From assembly GCA_944390905.1 (NCBI GenBank), contig CALXRR010000003.1, positions 1-56,740 on the forward strand: a stretch of 56,740 nt of DNA, in the 5' to 3' direction. The notes under the pieces are model-generated. The model was not told the origin of the DNA, did not search any database, and saw only the letters and a program-made list of their open reading frames with translations. This document shows positions 34,626-44,363 of the stretch, piece after piece. The position numbers and the translations under genes are program-made. The stretch comes from an uncultured Alphaproteobacteria bacterium. GTDB taxonomy: Bacteria > Pseudomonadota > Alphaproteobacteria > RF32 > CAG-239. Each line of letters opens with the position of its first letter. Position 1 is the first letter of the stretch.

Positions 34626-36860
34626 ATGTCTGAACCCATTGTTGAAAATGAAGAAAAAATAAAAGACGTCCACCTTGCGGAAGAGTTAAGTTCGCGCTAC
34701 CTGTCTTATGCAATGTCGACCATTGTGTCGCGTTCTTTGCCTGATGTCCGTGACGGATTAAAACCGGTTCACCGCCGCTTGCTGTTTGCCATGCGCCAGC
34801 TCCATTTGGATCCTAAATCCGGTTTTAAGAAATGCGCGCGTGTCGTTGGTGATGTTATCGGTAAATATCACCCCCATGGTGATAGCGCGGTTTATGGGGC
34901 AATGGTGCGTCTGGCACAAGATTTTTCGGTACGATATCCGTTGGTTGACGGGCAAGGCAACTTTGGCAACATTGATGGCGACGGCGCCGCTGCCATGCGT
35001 TATACTGAGGCCCGATTAACCGAATTTGCCATGGCTTTGATGGAAGGGCTTAATGAAAATGCCGTCGATTTCCGCGAAACCTACGATGGTGAAGAGGAAG
35101 AACCTGTCGTTATGCCTTCAATGGTGCCCAACTTGTTGTGTAACGGTTCCGCCGGTATTGCCGTAGGTATGGCCACCAATATCCCTCCGCATAACTTGAG
35201 TGAAGTCTGCGACGCTCTTTTGTTTCTGATTGAAAATCCTGATTGCGATATCGAGCCTCTGGTCAAACGTATTAAAGGGCCTGATTTTCCGACCGGTGGT
35301 ATTATTGTTGATAAGTTTGAGAGTATTCTTAATACTTATAAACAGGGGCGTGGCGTTTTTCGCATTCGTGCCCGCTGGGAAAAAGAGGAGCTCAGCCACG
35401 GTTTGTACCAAATTGTGGTTAAAGAGATTCCATATCAGGTTATTAAATCTAAATTAATTGAGCGCATTGCCAACCTTTTGTTTGATAAAAAAATTCCGTT
35501 ATTAGCGGATGTTAGGGACGAATCTTCACACGATGTCCGCATTGTATTGGAACCCAAAAACCGCTCTGTCGATGCCAACCTTTTAATGGAGCATTTGTTC
35601 AAAGAAACCGAGCTGGAATCCCGTTTCAATATGAATATGAATGTGCTGGATTCTGAGGGCGTTCCTCATGTCTTGGACATCAAACAGGTTTTGCACGAGT
35701 TTTTACAGCACCGCCATCAGGTTTTGGTACGACGCGCTCAGCATCGGTTAGATAAAATTAATATCCGCCTTGAAATTTTGTCTGGTTACCTGATTGCGTA
35801 CCTTAATTTGGATGAAATAATCCGTATCATCCGTGAAGAAGATGACCCCAAGGCGGTAATGATGCAAAAATTCAACCTTACGGATAATCAGGCTGAAGCC
35901 ATTTTGAATATGAAACTCCGCTCTCTGCGTAAACTTGAAGAAGCCGAGATAAAACAAGAGTTTGATGACTTAAGCGCTGAAAAATCAGAGCTTGAACTCC
36001 TCTTAAACAATGAGGACAAACGCTGGGAGGCTATTGCCGGTGAAATTAAGCTGATTAAAGAAAAATTCGGCAAAAAGACGGCTCTTGGCCGCCGTCGTAC
36101 CGATTTTGCAGAGGCTCCCGCTGATATTGAAGTCCCGCTTGAAGCTTTGGTTGAAAAAGAGCCGATAACCGTTATTTTGTCGCAAAAAGGGTGGATACGC
36201 TGCCTCAAAGGCCATGTTGACTTAAATGAAGACTTTAAGTTTAAAGATGATGATGCCTTAGAGTGCGCCATTCACGCCCAAACCACTGATAAGATTATTC
36301 TTTTTGATACCGCCGGAAAATTCTATACTATTCCTGCCAGTGAGATTCCTAGCGGCCGCGGTTTTGGCCAGCCGGTCAGATTAATGATAGATTTGGGCAT
36401 TTCTGATTCCATCAGTACGATGTTCTGTTTTGAGCCTGGAGCCCGCTATGTTATTGCCTCTAATACCGGTCGCGGCTTTTTGGTTGATGAAAATCACATT
36501 TTGGCCCAAACCCGCAATGGCCGCAAGATTATGAATCTGGCTGATGATGAAAAGTCCGTATTCTGCAAAAAAGTCACCGGCGATATGGTCGCCATTATTG
36601 GTGAAAACCGCAAACTTCTGGTCTTCAAACTTGAAGAGATTCCCACCATGGCTCGCGGCCGCGGTGTAACCTTGCAGAAGTATAAAGACGGCAATATGTC
36701 AGATATCCAAATTTTCAAGGAAGAAGAGGGCTTTACCTATAATCGAGCCGGCGGCACCAAGACCGAGACCGACTTGCTGAGCTGGCTTGGTCATCGCGCC
36801 CAAATTGGCAAGCTGGCTCCGTTCGGCTTCCCAAAGAGCAACAAATTCTTAAAGGATTAA
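34626..36860 (+). CDS. parC: DNA topoisomerase IV subunit A
   Basis: About 744 residues. The breakage-reunion domain has [26 protein letters not shown], the [12 protein letters not shown] quinolone-pocket region (Ser present at the E. coli Ser80 position, Gly in place of Glu84) and catalytic Tyr126 in [12 protein letters not shown]-terminal beta-propeller part follows; the canonical GyrA box (QRRGGKG) is absent, which supports ParC over GyrA. It decatenates chromosomes with ParE. The ATG at 34626 is preferred over an upstream TTG at 34614. Confidence 0.95.
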   Translation: MSEPIVENEEKIKDVHLAEELSSRYLSYAMSTIVSRSLPDVRDGLKPVHRRLLFAMRQLHLDPKSGFKKCARVVGDVIGKYHPHGDSAVYGAMVRLAQDFSVRYPLVDGQGNFGNIDGDGAAAMRYTEARLTEFAMALMEGLNENAVDFRETYDGEEEEPVVMPSMVPNLLCNGSAGIAVGMATNIPPHNLSEVCDALLFLIENPDCDIEPLVKRIKGPDFPTGGIIVDKFESILNTYKQGRGVFRIRARWEKEELSHGLYQIVVKEIPYQVIKSKLIERIANLLFDKKIPLLADVRDESSHDVRIVLEPKNRSVDANLLMEHLFKETELESRFNMNMNVLDSEGVPHVLDIKQVLHEFLQHRHQVLVRRAQHRLDKINIRLEILSGYLIAYLNLDEIIRIIREEDDPKAVMMQKFNLTDNQAEAILNMKLRSLRKLEEAEIKQEFDDLSAEKSELELLLNNEDKRWEAIAGEIKLIKEKFGKKTALGRRRTDFAEAPADIEVPLEALVEKEPITVILSQKGWIRCLKGHVDLNEDFKFKDDDALECAIHAQTTDKIILFDTAGKFYTIPASEIPSGRGFGQPVRLMIDLGISDSISTMFCFEPGARYVIASNTGRGFLVDENHILAQTRNGRKIMNLADDEKSVFCKKVTGDMVAIIGENRKLLVFKLEEIPTMARGRGVTLQKYKDGNMSDIQIFKEEEGFTYNRAGGTKTETDLLSWLGHRAQIGKLAPFGFPKSNKFLKD

Positions 36861-36866
36861 TGCCAG

Positions 36867-37064
36867 ATGAGCGAAGTTTTGTTTGAATATATGCGCATTG
36901 GTAACAATGTTAAAGTCACGGCTATCGAGAGCTCAACTAAAGTTGAGGTTAGCGTGATAGTTCCGGCCTCATTGAGTGAGGAACAAATGCAACTTCAAGC
37001 CTTAAAGAAGCTCAAATATGTTTTGGAGAAGCAAGTCTCACAGCAATCAGAATTAAGATTGTGA
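36867..37064 (+). CDS. Small alphaproteobacterial protein, DUF6898-like
   Basis: 65 residues: EVLFEYMRIGNNVKVTAIESSTKVEVSVIVP, then a helix rich in Leu/Lys/Gln (LQALKKLKYVLEKQ). This matches a short family that sits beside parC or nearby genes in alphaproteobacteria. No function is known. It starts six bases after parC and is likely co-transcribed. Identity is from pattern memory, so moderately sure. Confidence 0.7.
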   Translation: MSEVLFEYMRIGNNVKVTAIESSTKVEVSVIVPASLSEEQMQLQALKKLKYVLEKQVSQQSELRL

Positions 37065-37088
37065 ATAAATATAGCTAAAATGCTTAAA

Positions 37089-37118
37089 TTGCTTTAAATT
37101 ATTAAAAAATGGTATACA
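37089..37118 (+). promoter_or_regulatory. Candidate promoter of the coiled-coil gene
   Basis: TTGCTT (37089-37094), an 18-bp spacer, then TATACA (37113-37118). It would place the transcript start after the ATG at 37109 and before the ATG at 37169, supporting the latter. Confidence 0.35.
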
Positions 37119-37168
37119 ATAACCCCGATTATATTCACCGACTTAAGGGGAAAAGGGGAGCTATATTT

Positions 37169-40100
37169 ATGTCTCAAGAACAAACAAAAAAAACGCAAGA
37201 GCCAAGTACAAACCAAATTACATTAGAGTCGCAAAATAGCTGGCTTAATAATAACCTCTATCGCTTAATGATATGGGTTAGTGCCGTCTGGGCGATTATA
37301 GTATTGTTTTACATTACTCAGTTTTTTGGATGGTCAAATTTGTTTTTGATGATGCCGGACGAGTTTGGCGGATTTTTGGCCGGAGTTACGCTCCCATTGG
37401 CGATTATCTGGATTGTAGTTGCGTATATTGACCGCGGTACCAGCTTTAAGAATGAGGCACGTTTTTTAAGAGCTTATATGAACCAACTGGTTTATCCTGA
37501 AGACGGCGGAGCCCAAACTGCCAAAGCTCTGGCTGATGGTATCCGTTCCCAAGTCGTAGAAATGCAAGAAGCCACCAAACTGGCCATGGAACACAGTGCC
37601 AATATTAAGACAGAATTAAGCGCCCGAGTTGAAGATTTTTCCAAATTAGTAGCGGTGCTTGATAACTATTCGTCAAAAACTATTGTCGAGTTAGCCAATA
37701 CGGTTAAAGAATTATCTCAAAATTTTGAGCAACTTAACAGCAAGGCTCTTCAATCAACCCAAACCTTTCAAAACTATACCAAAGATTTCACAGCTAGCAT
37801 GTCCTCAATGCAAAAAGATGCCGACGCTTTGGTACATAATATTCTGCCCAATATTAATGAGATAAAATATTCTGTTGAACTATTGCAAAAAGTTTCAGAA
37901 CAAAGCAATCAAGATTTAATCAAGACTAATGAGGCTGTTTTGGCCATAGCCGAAAAATCCAACAGCAACATAGCTCAAGCAGCAGATATTTTATCCGCTC
38001 AAGCCGGCCGTATTGAAGGAATATCTCAACAAGCCGTTAAAGATTGTGATAATATTCGCCAGACCATAGATTCAAGCGTTAAAAGCATAGCTGATGTCAT
38101 GCAGGCTCAGACCCAAAGCATGCAAAACTATATTGATATGTTGAATCATAATGCCGACAACTTAGGGCAAAAGTTCAGCGAGCAGGGCGCATTCGTAGGA
38201 CAAGAAGTTGACAAGATTATCTCAAGAGCTAATGTAGCTGAAGAAAGCATCGCTCTCCAGGTAAGAGAATTGCACGGAGTTTCAGATGACATTGTCAATG
38301 CATTACAAAATGCTGAAAATTCAATTAAATCAGAAACAGAACATCTCCAAAAGACCGGAGAAATAGCCGTTAGTAATATTAATACGGTAGTAGATAGTTT
38401 AAGTAAAGAAGCATCTAAAGTAGCCGAGCTTGCTGATAACACCATATTAAAGACCGGCACCTTGACCGATGAGTTAATCAATCAACACAATCGGTTGGAT
38501 GTCCAAGCTAACACCAATATGAATACTTTGCGTTCATTAGGACAAGAGCTTGCCGCCCGAGTTGAAAGCTTAAAGACACAAACCAGCATATCAGTCTCGC
38601 AGTTTAATGAAATCGGTACCTCAATGAAAAAGAATGCTGATTTTATTAACGAGTCCTCTTCAATTATTGTAGCTCAAAGCAAAGTTAGTGAAGCAGCTTT
38701 AGCCCAGCAACACCGTCATATTAATAGCTCTATGAGCCGTATTGACGAGATTAAAGGAGAATTAAAACGCGAGATTGATGAACTTAATAGAGCATCATCA
38801 ATGATGAATGAAGACGCTCTCCAAGCTATCGGTGGACTTCGCTCTCAAATGGAGGATATTCTGGCCGTTTCAGAATCTGTTATAGAGAAAAGCCGCACCT
38901 TAGGCGCAGGACTTAAGGAACAAGGTCAAGATTTTGCCACCGTAGCCGAGGCCGTTTATGACAAAGTTAATACCGTCAGCGACACTTTGGAAGAACATTA
39001 TAAAAAGCTTGAAATTGTTGGTGACAGCATAGACAAGCGAGCAGATAATCTCGCTCAGACTTTAACCATGCAGGCAGAGATTATTACCAAGTCCACCGAA
39101 AATTCCGAAAAAACGCATAGCGACTTGCTCAATTATTTTCAGCAACAAAATGCAGCTCTTAATGCTTCTGCCGAGCAATTCTCAGGCTTTGTTAATGATA
39201 TGATAAAAGCTTTTGATGAAAAAGCTGAAACAGTTGGCTTGCTGTTTAAACACCAAGAAAACGAGTTTATGAATATCTGCGACCGTATTTCGGAGAATAC
39301 CAATAACATAGGCAGCTCACTTAAGAAACAAGTTTCAATTATTGAGCAAAATGCAGACAGAGTCTTTTCACGCTTAGCTATGCTTGAAGAAGACGCCGGT
39401 AAGCGAAATGAAGCTATTAATGACAATGTTGTCAAATCAATAGATAAGTTAATCCAAGTTAACAAAGCTGTTGAAGAACAAAACGATGAAGTTAGCCGGG
39501 TAATAGACGGTTTGCATAATAAAATCAAAGATATTACCGAAGAATTTACCGGTATGTTATCAAACTTAAATTCAGCCTTTGGTAATGTTAAGGATGAGGC
39601 GGATAGTACGAGCCGTAGTGTTAACGAGCATTGCCAGAAATTAAGCGACAGCATCGACCGCTTAGGCAAAGAAAGCCGCACAATATACAATACGATAGAC
39701 AGCCATGTCAAAGATTTGGATAACGCATTGGTTAAGACCCAAGCGCAAAGTGATACCATAAAAGAATCATTTACTCAGCAAATAGACAGCCTGTCCGATA
39801 TAGTAAATGTAGTCTCAACCCAGACACGCCTGGGAGAGGCATCATTAGCCCAGCAGTATAAGTATCTGTCAGATGCTTCAGTGACGATATTCCAACAAGT
39901 TACAGAAACGACAGAGAATTTAAAACAATGCAGCGATAATATAATGGAGAAAACCAGCAAGGTTTCTGTTGAGTTTGATGCTTTAGGCGATAAATTGCTT
40001 AAAATTAATGACGATGTTATCAAATCAACTAAGGTATCGAATAAAAATATAGAACAAATAGGCATATTATTAAGCCAGGCTGCAGATGATTTAGATAAAA

Positions 40101-41131
40101 CAGTATCAGCATCTAAGCAAAAAATCGGAGCCGTAATCGGAGATTATGAAAAATATCTATCCAATTTCAATACTGTTACAGCCGAAGCCAGCAGTGGAGT
40201 TATTGAAATAAACGGTTTAATTTCCGAGCAAAATCATAAAATGCTAGAACTTTCTGATGGCACAAAAGAACTGGTAGAGTACTTCAATACAGTTCTTAAC
40301 GATACAGCCCAAGAGCTGACCAATCGTGCAAATCAAGCATATGATAAGGTCAAAGGCTTAGGCGACAGTCTCAAAACACTCAGTGCTCAACTGGAAGAAA
40401 GCACCAAGCAAAGCTCAGGTAATTTGGAGAATGCCGGAGTCAAGTTAAGAGCTTCGATTAGTGAAATTTCAACTAATGCCGAGCGCATAGCGAACGATAT
40501 TCGCTCATCTGGTGATGTATTCTTAAAGCAAGCTAATGTTTTAAGTGCCTCAAGCGATAATACGATAGAAACAGTCAAGACAGCAGTTAATGCATTAGAA
40601 AAGAGCTCTAAAGCCTTCAATTCTCAGGGTGAAGATTTGCTCAAGAAGTCCGATGCGTTTAACAGCTTGTTCCAAAAACAGCTTCAGGTTTTGACGGATA
40701 CTTCCTCCCAAGCCGAGCGCAAAATCAAAGAGATGGAACAGTTGTATGAAGGTATGAGAGTAGATACATTCCTGAAAAACGCCTCTTATATTCTTGAAAA
40801 GCTTGAGGCCTCAGCTGTTGACATCAACCGTATTTTTAATCCGAATGTAGAAGAAGAACTTTGGAAGAAATATTACAACGGAGATACAGCCGCATTTGTC
40901 CGCCATTTAACCAGAACGATGAGCCGGAGTCAGATTATCGCGGTTAAGAATGAGTTTGAACATAATGCCGAGTTCAGAGACGTAGTTATGCGTTACCTGA
41001 CAGATTTTGAAAGCTTGGTTAATAAAGCTAAAGATAGTGAAAAATCAGGCTTGTTGCTATCAGTAATCTCTGGAGCAGATGTCGGTAAACTCTATTACAT
41101 TCTGGCCAAATCCTTGGATAGAATTAACTAG
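37169..41131 (+). CDS. Giant membrane-anchored coiled-coil protein
   Basis: 1320 residues. A short polar N-terminus is followed by two transmembrane helices (about 32-53 and 68-87). About 1050 residues of nearly uninterrupted helical, heptad-like sequence rich in Ser, Asn, Asp, Glu and Lys follow, with recurrent phrases such as LAQQHRHI and LAQQYKYL about 380 residues apart. The C-terminal 130 residues look globular (FLKNASYILEKLEASAVDI, ELWKKYYNGDTAAFVRHL, VGKLYYILAKSLDRIN). Comparable proteins occur in alphaproteobacteria, some polar or cytoskeletal like TipN; a specific homology is not claimed. The ATG at 37169 follows AAGGGGAG. A 190-residue gene follows after 15 bp. Confidence 0.8.
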   Translation: MSQEQTKKTQEPSTNQITLESQNSWLNNNLYRLMIWVSAVWAIIVLFYITQFFGWSNLFLMMPDEFGGFLAGVTLPLAIIWIVVAYIDRGTSFKNEARFLRAYMNQLVYPEDGGAQTAKALADGIRSQVVEMQEATKLAMEHSANIKTELSARVEDFSKLVAVLDNYSSKTIVELANTVKELSQNFEQLNSKALQSTQTFQNYTKDFTASMSSMQKDADALVHNILPNINEIKYSVELLQKVSEQSNQDLIKTNEAVLAIAEKSNSNIAQAADILSAQAGRIEGISQQAVKDCDNIRQTIDSSVKSIADVMQAQTQSMQNYIDMLNHNADNLGQKFSEQGAFVGQEVDKIISRANVAEESIALQVRELHGVSDDIVNALQNAENSIKSETEHLQKTGEIAVSNINTVVDSLSKEASKVAELADNTILKTGTLTDELINQHNRLDVQANTNMNTLRSLGQELAARVESLKTQTSISVSQFNEIGTSMKKNADFINESSSIIVAQSKVSEAALAQQHRHINSSMSRIDEIKGELKREIDELNRASSMMNEDALQAIGGLRSQMEDILAVSESVIEKSRTLGAGLKEQGQDFATVAEAVYDKVNTVSDTLEEHYKKLEIVGDSIDKRADNLAQTLTMQAEIITKSTENSEKTHSDLLNYFQQQNAALNASAEQFSGFVNDMIKAFDEKAETVGLLFKHQENEFMNICDRISENTNNIGSSLKKQVSIIEQNADRVFSRLAMLEEDAGKRNEAINDNVVKSIDKLIQVNKAVEEQNDEVSRVIDGLHNKIKDITEEFTGMLSNLNSAFGNVKDEADSTSRSVNEHCQKLSDSIDRLGKESRTIYNTIDSHVKDLDNALVKTQAQSDTIKESFTQQIDSLSDIVNVVSTQTRLGEASLAQQYKYLSDASVTIFQQVTETTENLKQCSDNIMEKTSKVSVEFDALGDKLLKINDDVIKSTKVSNKNIEQIGILLSQAADDLDKTVSASKQKIGAVIGDYEKYLSNFNTVTAEASSGVIEINGLISEQNHKMLELSDGTKELVEYFNTVLNDTAQELTNRANQAYDKVKGLGDSLKTLSAQLEESTKQSSGNLENAGVKLRASISEISTNAERIANDIRSSGDVFLKQANVLSASSDNTIETVKTAVNALEKSSKAFNSQGEDLLKKSDAFNSLFQKQLQVLTDTSSQAERKIKEMEQLYEGMRVDTFLKNASYILEKLEASAVDINRIFNPNVEEELWKKYYNGDTAAFVRHLTRTMSRSQIIAVKNEFEHNAEFRDVVMRYLTDFESLVNKAKDSEKSGLLLSVISGADVGKLYYILAKSLDRIN

Positions 41132-41146
41132 AGAGGATAACTTTTG

Positions 41147-41716
41147 ATGCCCCAAATTAGCGGAATATCTACGCAGACATTAAATATCAGCAACCTGCTG
41201 AAAGATATTTCAGTCTCTGTATCCAAATTGACCGGAGGAGAAGGGGCATCATCGACTCAACAGTCAAGCTTTGACAGTCAAGCCGTTGCCAATAGTCAAA
41301 CTCCGCTTAATTTTTCATATAATATAGCGCAAATATCCGGCAACAGCTTATATTCGGTGCAGCAATACGCTTCATCTCATCCGCAAAAAGACCGCCAAGC
41401 AGCTTATGGAGAATATTATAAACAGAGTCAAAATACGGATTTACCGGCAGCGCAAACAGAAGAACCTCTGTCTTCATACACCTTCAAAGATTTTGTGACC
41501 AGCCAGAATAAAAGCATTTTTTATCAACAGGCTACATCAATTTATAAAGGTGGAACATTAGGTCTGGAAACATTCTCCAATATGACCGGAAACAAAGGTT
41601 TAAACCGTAATTATGCCGTAAATGCATATAATTACGTTTATAATATCAACAAACAACCATCAGTCTTAATTGACTTTATGCATGAATATAATCAAAACTT
41701 TAACGTTGAAATATAA
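41147..41716 (+). CDS. Protein of unknown function downstream of the coiled-coil gene
   Basis: 189 residues, soluble and without signal peptide. It is rich in Ser, Gln, Asn and Tyr. The first 100 residues look disordered (GGEGASSTQQSSFDSQ); the last 90 form probable helices (FKDFVTSQNKSIFYQQATSIYKGG..., NAYNYVYNINKQPSVLIDFMHEYNQ). No family is recognised. GAGG precedes the ATG, an upstream TTG being less likely. Its stop overlaps the dusB start (TAATG), and it follows the coiled-coil gene closely, so the three may share a transcript. Confidence 0.65.
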   Translation: MPQISGISTQTLNISNLLKDISVSVSKLTGGEGASSTQQSSFDSQAVANSQTPLNFSYNIAQISGNSLYSVQQYASSHPQKDRQAAYGEYYKQSQNTDLPAAQTEEPLSSYTFKDFVTSQNKSIFYQQATSIYKGGTLGLETFSNMTGNKGLNRNYAVNAYNYVYNINKQPSVLIDFMHEYNQNFNVEI

Positions 41717-42687
41717 TGACAATATTAGACTTTGACAGCAATGTTTTTATGGCGCCGATGGCCGGCATTACAGACAAACCGCTCCGCAAGTTGACATCAA
41801 CTCTTGGCAAGGGAGTTATGGTCTCAGAGATGGTGGCCGTAAATGCGATTCAGCGCAAGAACCCCAAGACTTATCGTATAGCCGATGTCAGCGATGAACC
41901 TTATCCGGTTGTTGTTCAATTAGTCGGCGGCAATCCTGAACTTTTTTATGATGCGGTTCAGCTGGTATCAGAGCTGGGAGCTCACTCCATAGATATTAAT
42001 ATGGGCTGTCCGGTTAAAAAGATAGTTAATAACAATTCCGGCTCTGCTTTAATGAAGGATTTGAGCTTAGCTTCAAAGATAATAAGCTCTGCGGTCAAAG
42101 CCAGCCCATTAAAAGTCAGCGTCAAGTTTCGCAAAGGCTGGGATGCCGGTAGTGTTAATGCTGTAGAGTTTGCAAAGATGTGCGAGGACAGCGGCGCCTC
42201 ATATATCACGGTGCACGGACGCACGCGTAGTTCGTTTTATTCCGGAGAAGCCGATTGGAATATTATCCGCGAGGTTAAAGAGGCCGTTAAAATTCCGGTT
42301 ATTGGTAATGGTGATATTAATAGCCCGCAAGATGCCGCTCGGATGATAAACATGACCGGAGTCGACGGAGTAATGATAGGGCGCGGTTGCCTGGGTAATC
42401 CATGGCTAATCAGCCAAACACACGAATATTTGCATCAAGGTACAGAACCATCTCCGATACCCGTAAAAGAAATAAAAAAATTTTTGTTAAGACATCTTGA
42501 AGAATTACGGTCTTATTATGGAGCCGAGATGGGACTGTCTATCTCCCGCAAGTTTGTTTGCTGGTATTGCAAGCAGTTGCGCGACGCCAAGCGCTTTCGA
42601 GAGACTTACACCAGAATCAACGACTACGAGCAAGCGCTTAAAGCCATAGATGATTATTTTGATAATTTTGAGAGTGAAACAAGATGA
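41716..42687 (+). CDS. dusB: tRNA-dihydrouridine synthase (DusB/NifR3)
   Basis: 323 residues, an FMN-binding TIM barrel: MAPMAGITDKPLR, VVQLVGGNPE, the catalytic Cys98 in DINMGCPVKKI, KFRKGWD, HGRTR, IGNGDI and the phosphate-binding GVMIGRGCLGNPW. It reduces uridine to dihydrouridine in the tRNA D-loop. In many alphaproteobacteria this gene (nifR3) is followed by ntrB-ntrC-ntrY-ntrX; here trkA starts within its last four bases. Confidence 0.96.
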   Translation: MTILDFDSNVFMAPMAGITDKPLRKLTSTLGKGVMVSEMVAVNAIQRKNPKTYRIADVSDEPYPVVVQLVGGNPELFYDAVQLVSELGAHSIDINMGCPVKKIVNNNSGSALMKDLSLASKIISSAVKASPLKVSVKFRKGWDAGSVNAVEFAKMCEDSGASYITVHGRTRSSFYSGEADWNIIREVKEAVKIPVIGNGDINSPQDAARMINMTGVDGVMIGRGCLGNPWLISQTHEYLHQGTEPSPIPVKEIKKFLLRHLEELRSYYGAEMGLSISRKFVCWYCKQLRDAKRFRETYTRINDYEQALKAIDDYFDNFESETR

Positions 42688-44042
42688 AAATTATCGTATG
42701 CGGAGCCGGTCGAATAGGCAAAAGTTTAGTCGGATATTTAAGCCAAGGCAATAACGACATCAGCGTTATAGATAAAGACCAACGCCGCCTTGAAGAAGTC
42801 TCTAAAGAATGGGACGTAATGACGGTTTACGGCAATGCCGCCCACCCGGATATACTTGAGAAATCCGGCGCTGAAAATGCAGACTTGATTTTGGCCGCCA
42901 CTAATAATGATGAAGTTAATATGGTTGCTTGCCAAGTTACCGATTATCTGTTCCATGTTCGCAAAAAAATAGCCCGCATAGATTCTCCGGAATATCTAGA
43001 CCCCGTTTGGTGCGGACTTTACAATGAGGAACGTATAGCCATAGATTTGATAATATCTCCGGATAGAGAACTAGCCGACGCTATCTATAATATTATTAAA
43101 ATTCCCGGCACAACTTCGGTAATGTCTTTTTCCGATAAAAAATTAAGCCTTATATCCATACGCTGTCCGGCAGGCTGTCCCTTGCTTAAGATTCCGCTAA
43201 GCAATTTAGAAATGGCTGCTCCGGAGTTAAAAATAAATATTGTCTGCGTAGTCCGTAATGGCAAAAGCTTTATTCCCAATAATGATTTTTCATTGGAACA
43301 AGATGATGAAATCTACTTCTTAGTAGAAGATGCCGATATAGATGACGCAATCCATGCTTTCGGAATGGATCGCCCCAGCAATGAAAAAGTTGTCATCTTC
43401 GGGGGCAATCAAATCTCCTTGCTTTTAGCCCAAAAACTGGAAGAAGATGATAATATCACCAGCTGTAAGATTATAGATGAAGATATAGACAGCTCCAAGC
43501 AGCTGGCCATGCAGCTCAATAATACCACAATTATTAACGGCGAAATGCTCAGCGACGTTATTTTGGACGATAGCGGGGTTTCCAGTGCAGATGTTACGGT
43601 CTCAGTTACCTTAAAGGACAAAGACAATCTGTTGGCTTCACTGATAGCCAAGGAAAGCGGGGCTCGCTCGACTATATCATTAGTCAATTCAAAGGCGTAT
43701 GATAATTTGGTAAGTAATTTGAGCGACAGTATAATTATCGACAACTCATCAGTAACCGTATCCGGGATTCTTAAAGAGCTGCGTAAGTCCAAAATAGTCA
43801 AAGCTTATTCTTTAGGGCGAGGCTTCGGTGAAGTATGGGAAATCCGGATTGATGAAGATTCACAAATCACCGATAAAAAGATTATAGAGTTAGAACTTCC
43901 CGAAAACAGCAAGCTCTGTGCCATCTGCCGCGACAACGAAATTATCTATCCCAATATTTATGAACGGCTAAAAGAAGGAGATACCATAATTTTGTTCAGT
44001 AGTTCTCGCGCTATTAAACGAGTTGAAAAAATATTTGCATAA
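42684..44042 (+). CDS. trkA: Trk potassium uptake regulatory subunit TrkA
   Basis: 452 residues, with two RCK units: Rossmann starts MKIIVCGAGRIGKSLVGYLSQGN (NAD-binding GxGxxG) and KVVIFGGNQISLLLAQKLEED, each followed by a TrkA-C domain. It gates the Trk/Ktr potassium channel with NAD(H)/ATP sensing. No trkH is in the window. The ATGA overlap with dusB implies translational coupling. It precedes hfq and hflX, a known alphaproteobacterial order. Confidence 0.95.
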   Translation: MKIIVCGAGRIGKSLVGYLSQGNNDISVIDKDQRRLEEVSKEWDVMTVYGNAAHPDILEKSGAENADLILAATNNDEVNMVACQVTDYLFHVRKKIARIDSPEYLDPVWCGLYNEERIAIDLIISPDRELADAIYNIIKIPGTTSVMSFSDKKLSLISIRCPAGCPLLKIPLSNLEMAAPELKINIVCVVRNGKSFIPNNDFSLEQDDEIYFLVEDADIDDAIHAFGMDRPSNEKVVIFGGNQISLLLAQKLEEDDNITSCKIIDEDIDSSKQLAMQLNNTTIINGEMLSDVILDDSGVSSADVTVSVTLKDKDNLLASLIAKESGARSTISLVNSKAYDNLVSNLSDSIIIDNSSVTVSGILKELRKSKIVKAYSLGRGFGEVWEIRIDEDSQITDKKIIELELPENSKLCAICRDNEIIYPNIYERLKEGDTIILFSSSRAIKRVEKIFA

Positions 44043-44117
44043 AGTTCTTTACTATTAAGAGAAAATAAGCTTAAATCATACCGTAATAATAACAAGAATA
44101 AAGAAAAGGATATTACA

Positions 44118-44354
44118 ATGTCTCAAAATGTACAGGAAGATTTTTTAAAAGATATACAACAAAACAAAATATCCGTAACGGTATTTTTGGTAAACGGCGT
44201 CAAATTGCAAGGGATAATTACTTGGTTTGACGACACCGCCTTGCTTTTGAGAAGAGACGGACACACCCAGTTGATTTATAAACACGCAGTATCAACCATT
44301 ATGCCCGGAACAGCTATAGATATCCAAATTCCTGACACCTCATCTCAAGCATAG
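44118..44354 (+). CDS. hfq: RNA chaperone Hfq
   Basis: 78 residues. The Sm1 motif ([23 protein letters not shown]) and Sm2 motif ([13 protein letters not shown]) are intact, including the Tyr-Lys-His of the proximal sRNA-binding pore. It forms hexamers that pair small RNAs with mRNAs. AAGGATATT precedes the ATG. hflX starts nine bases after its stop. Confidence 0.98.
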   Translation: MSQNVQEDFLKDIQQNKISVTVFLVNGVKLQGIITWFDDTALLLRRDGHTQLIYKHAVSTIMPGTAIDIQIPDTSSQA

Positions 44355-44363
44355 CAGGTAAAG

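Noticed and set aside
37109..37168. Upstream ATG for the giant coiled-coil protein
   Set aside because: No ribosome site, and a probable -10 box overlaps it; AAGGGGAG precedes the ATG at 37169.
39139..39759. Minus-strand frame of 206 codons within the coiled-coil gene
   Set aside because: An antisense shadow rich in Ser and Leu; the plus-strand heptad structure is continuous through it.
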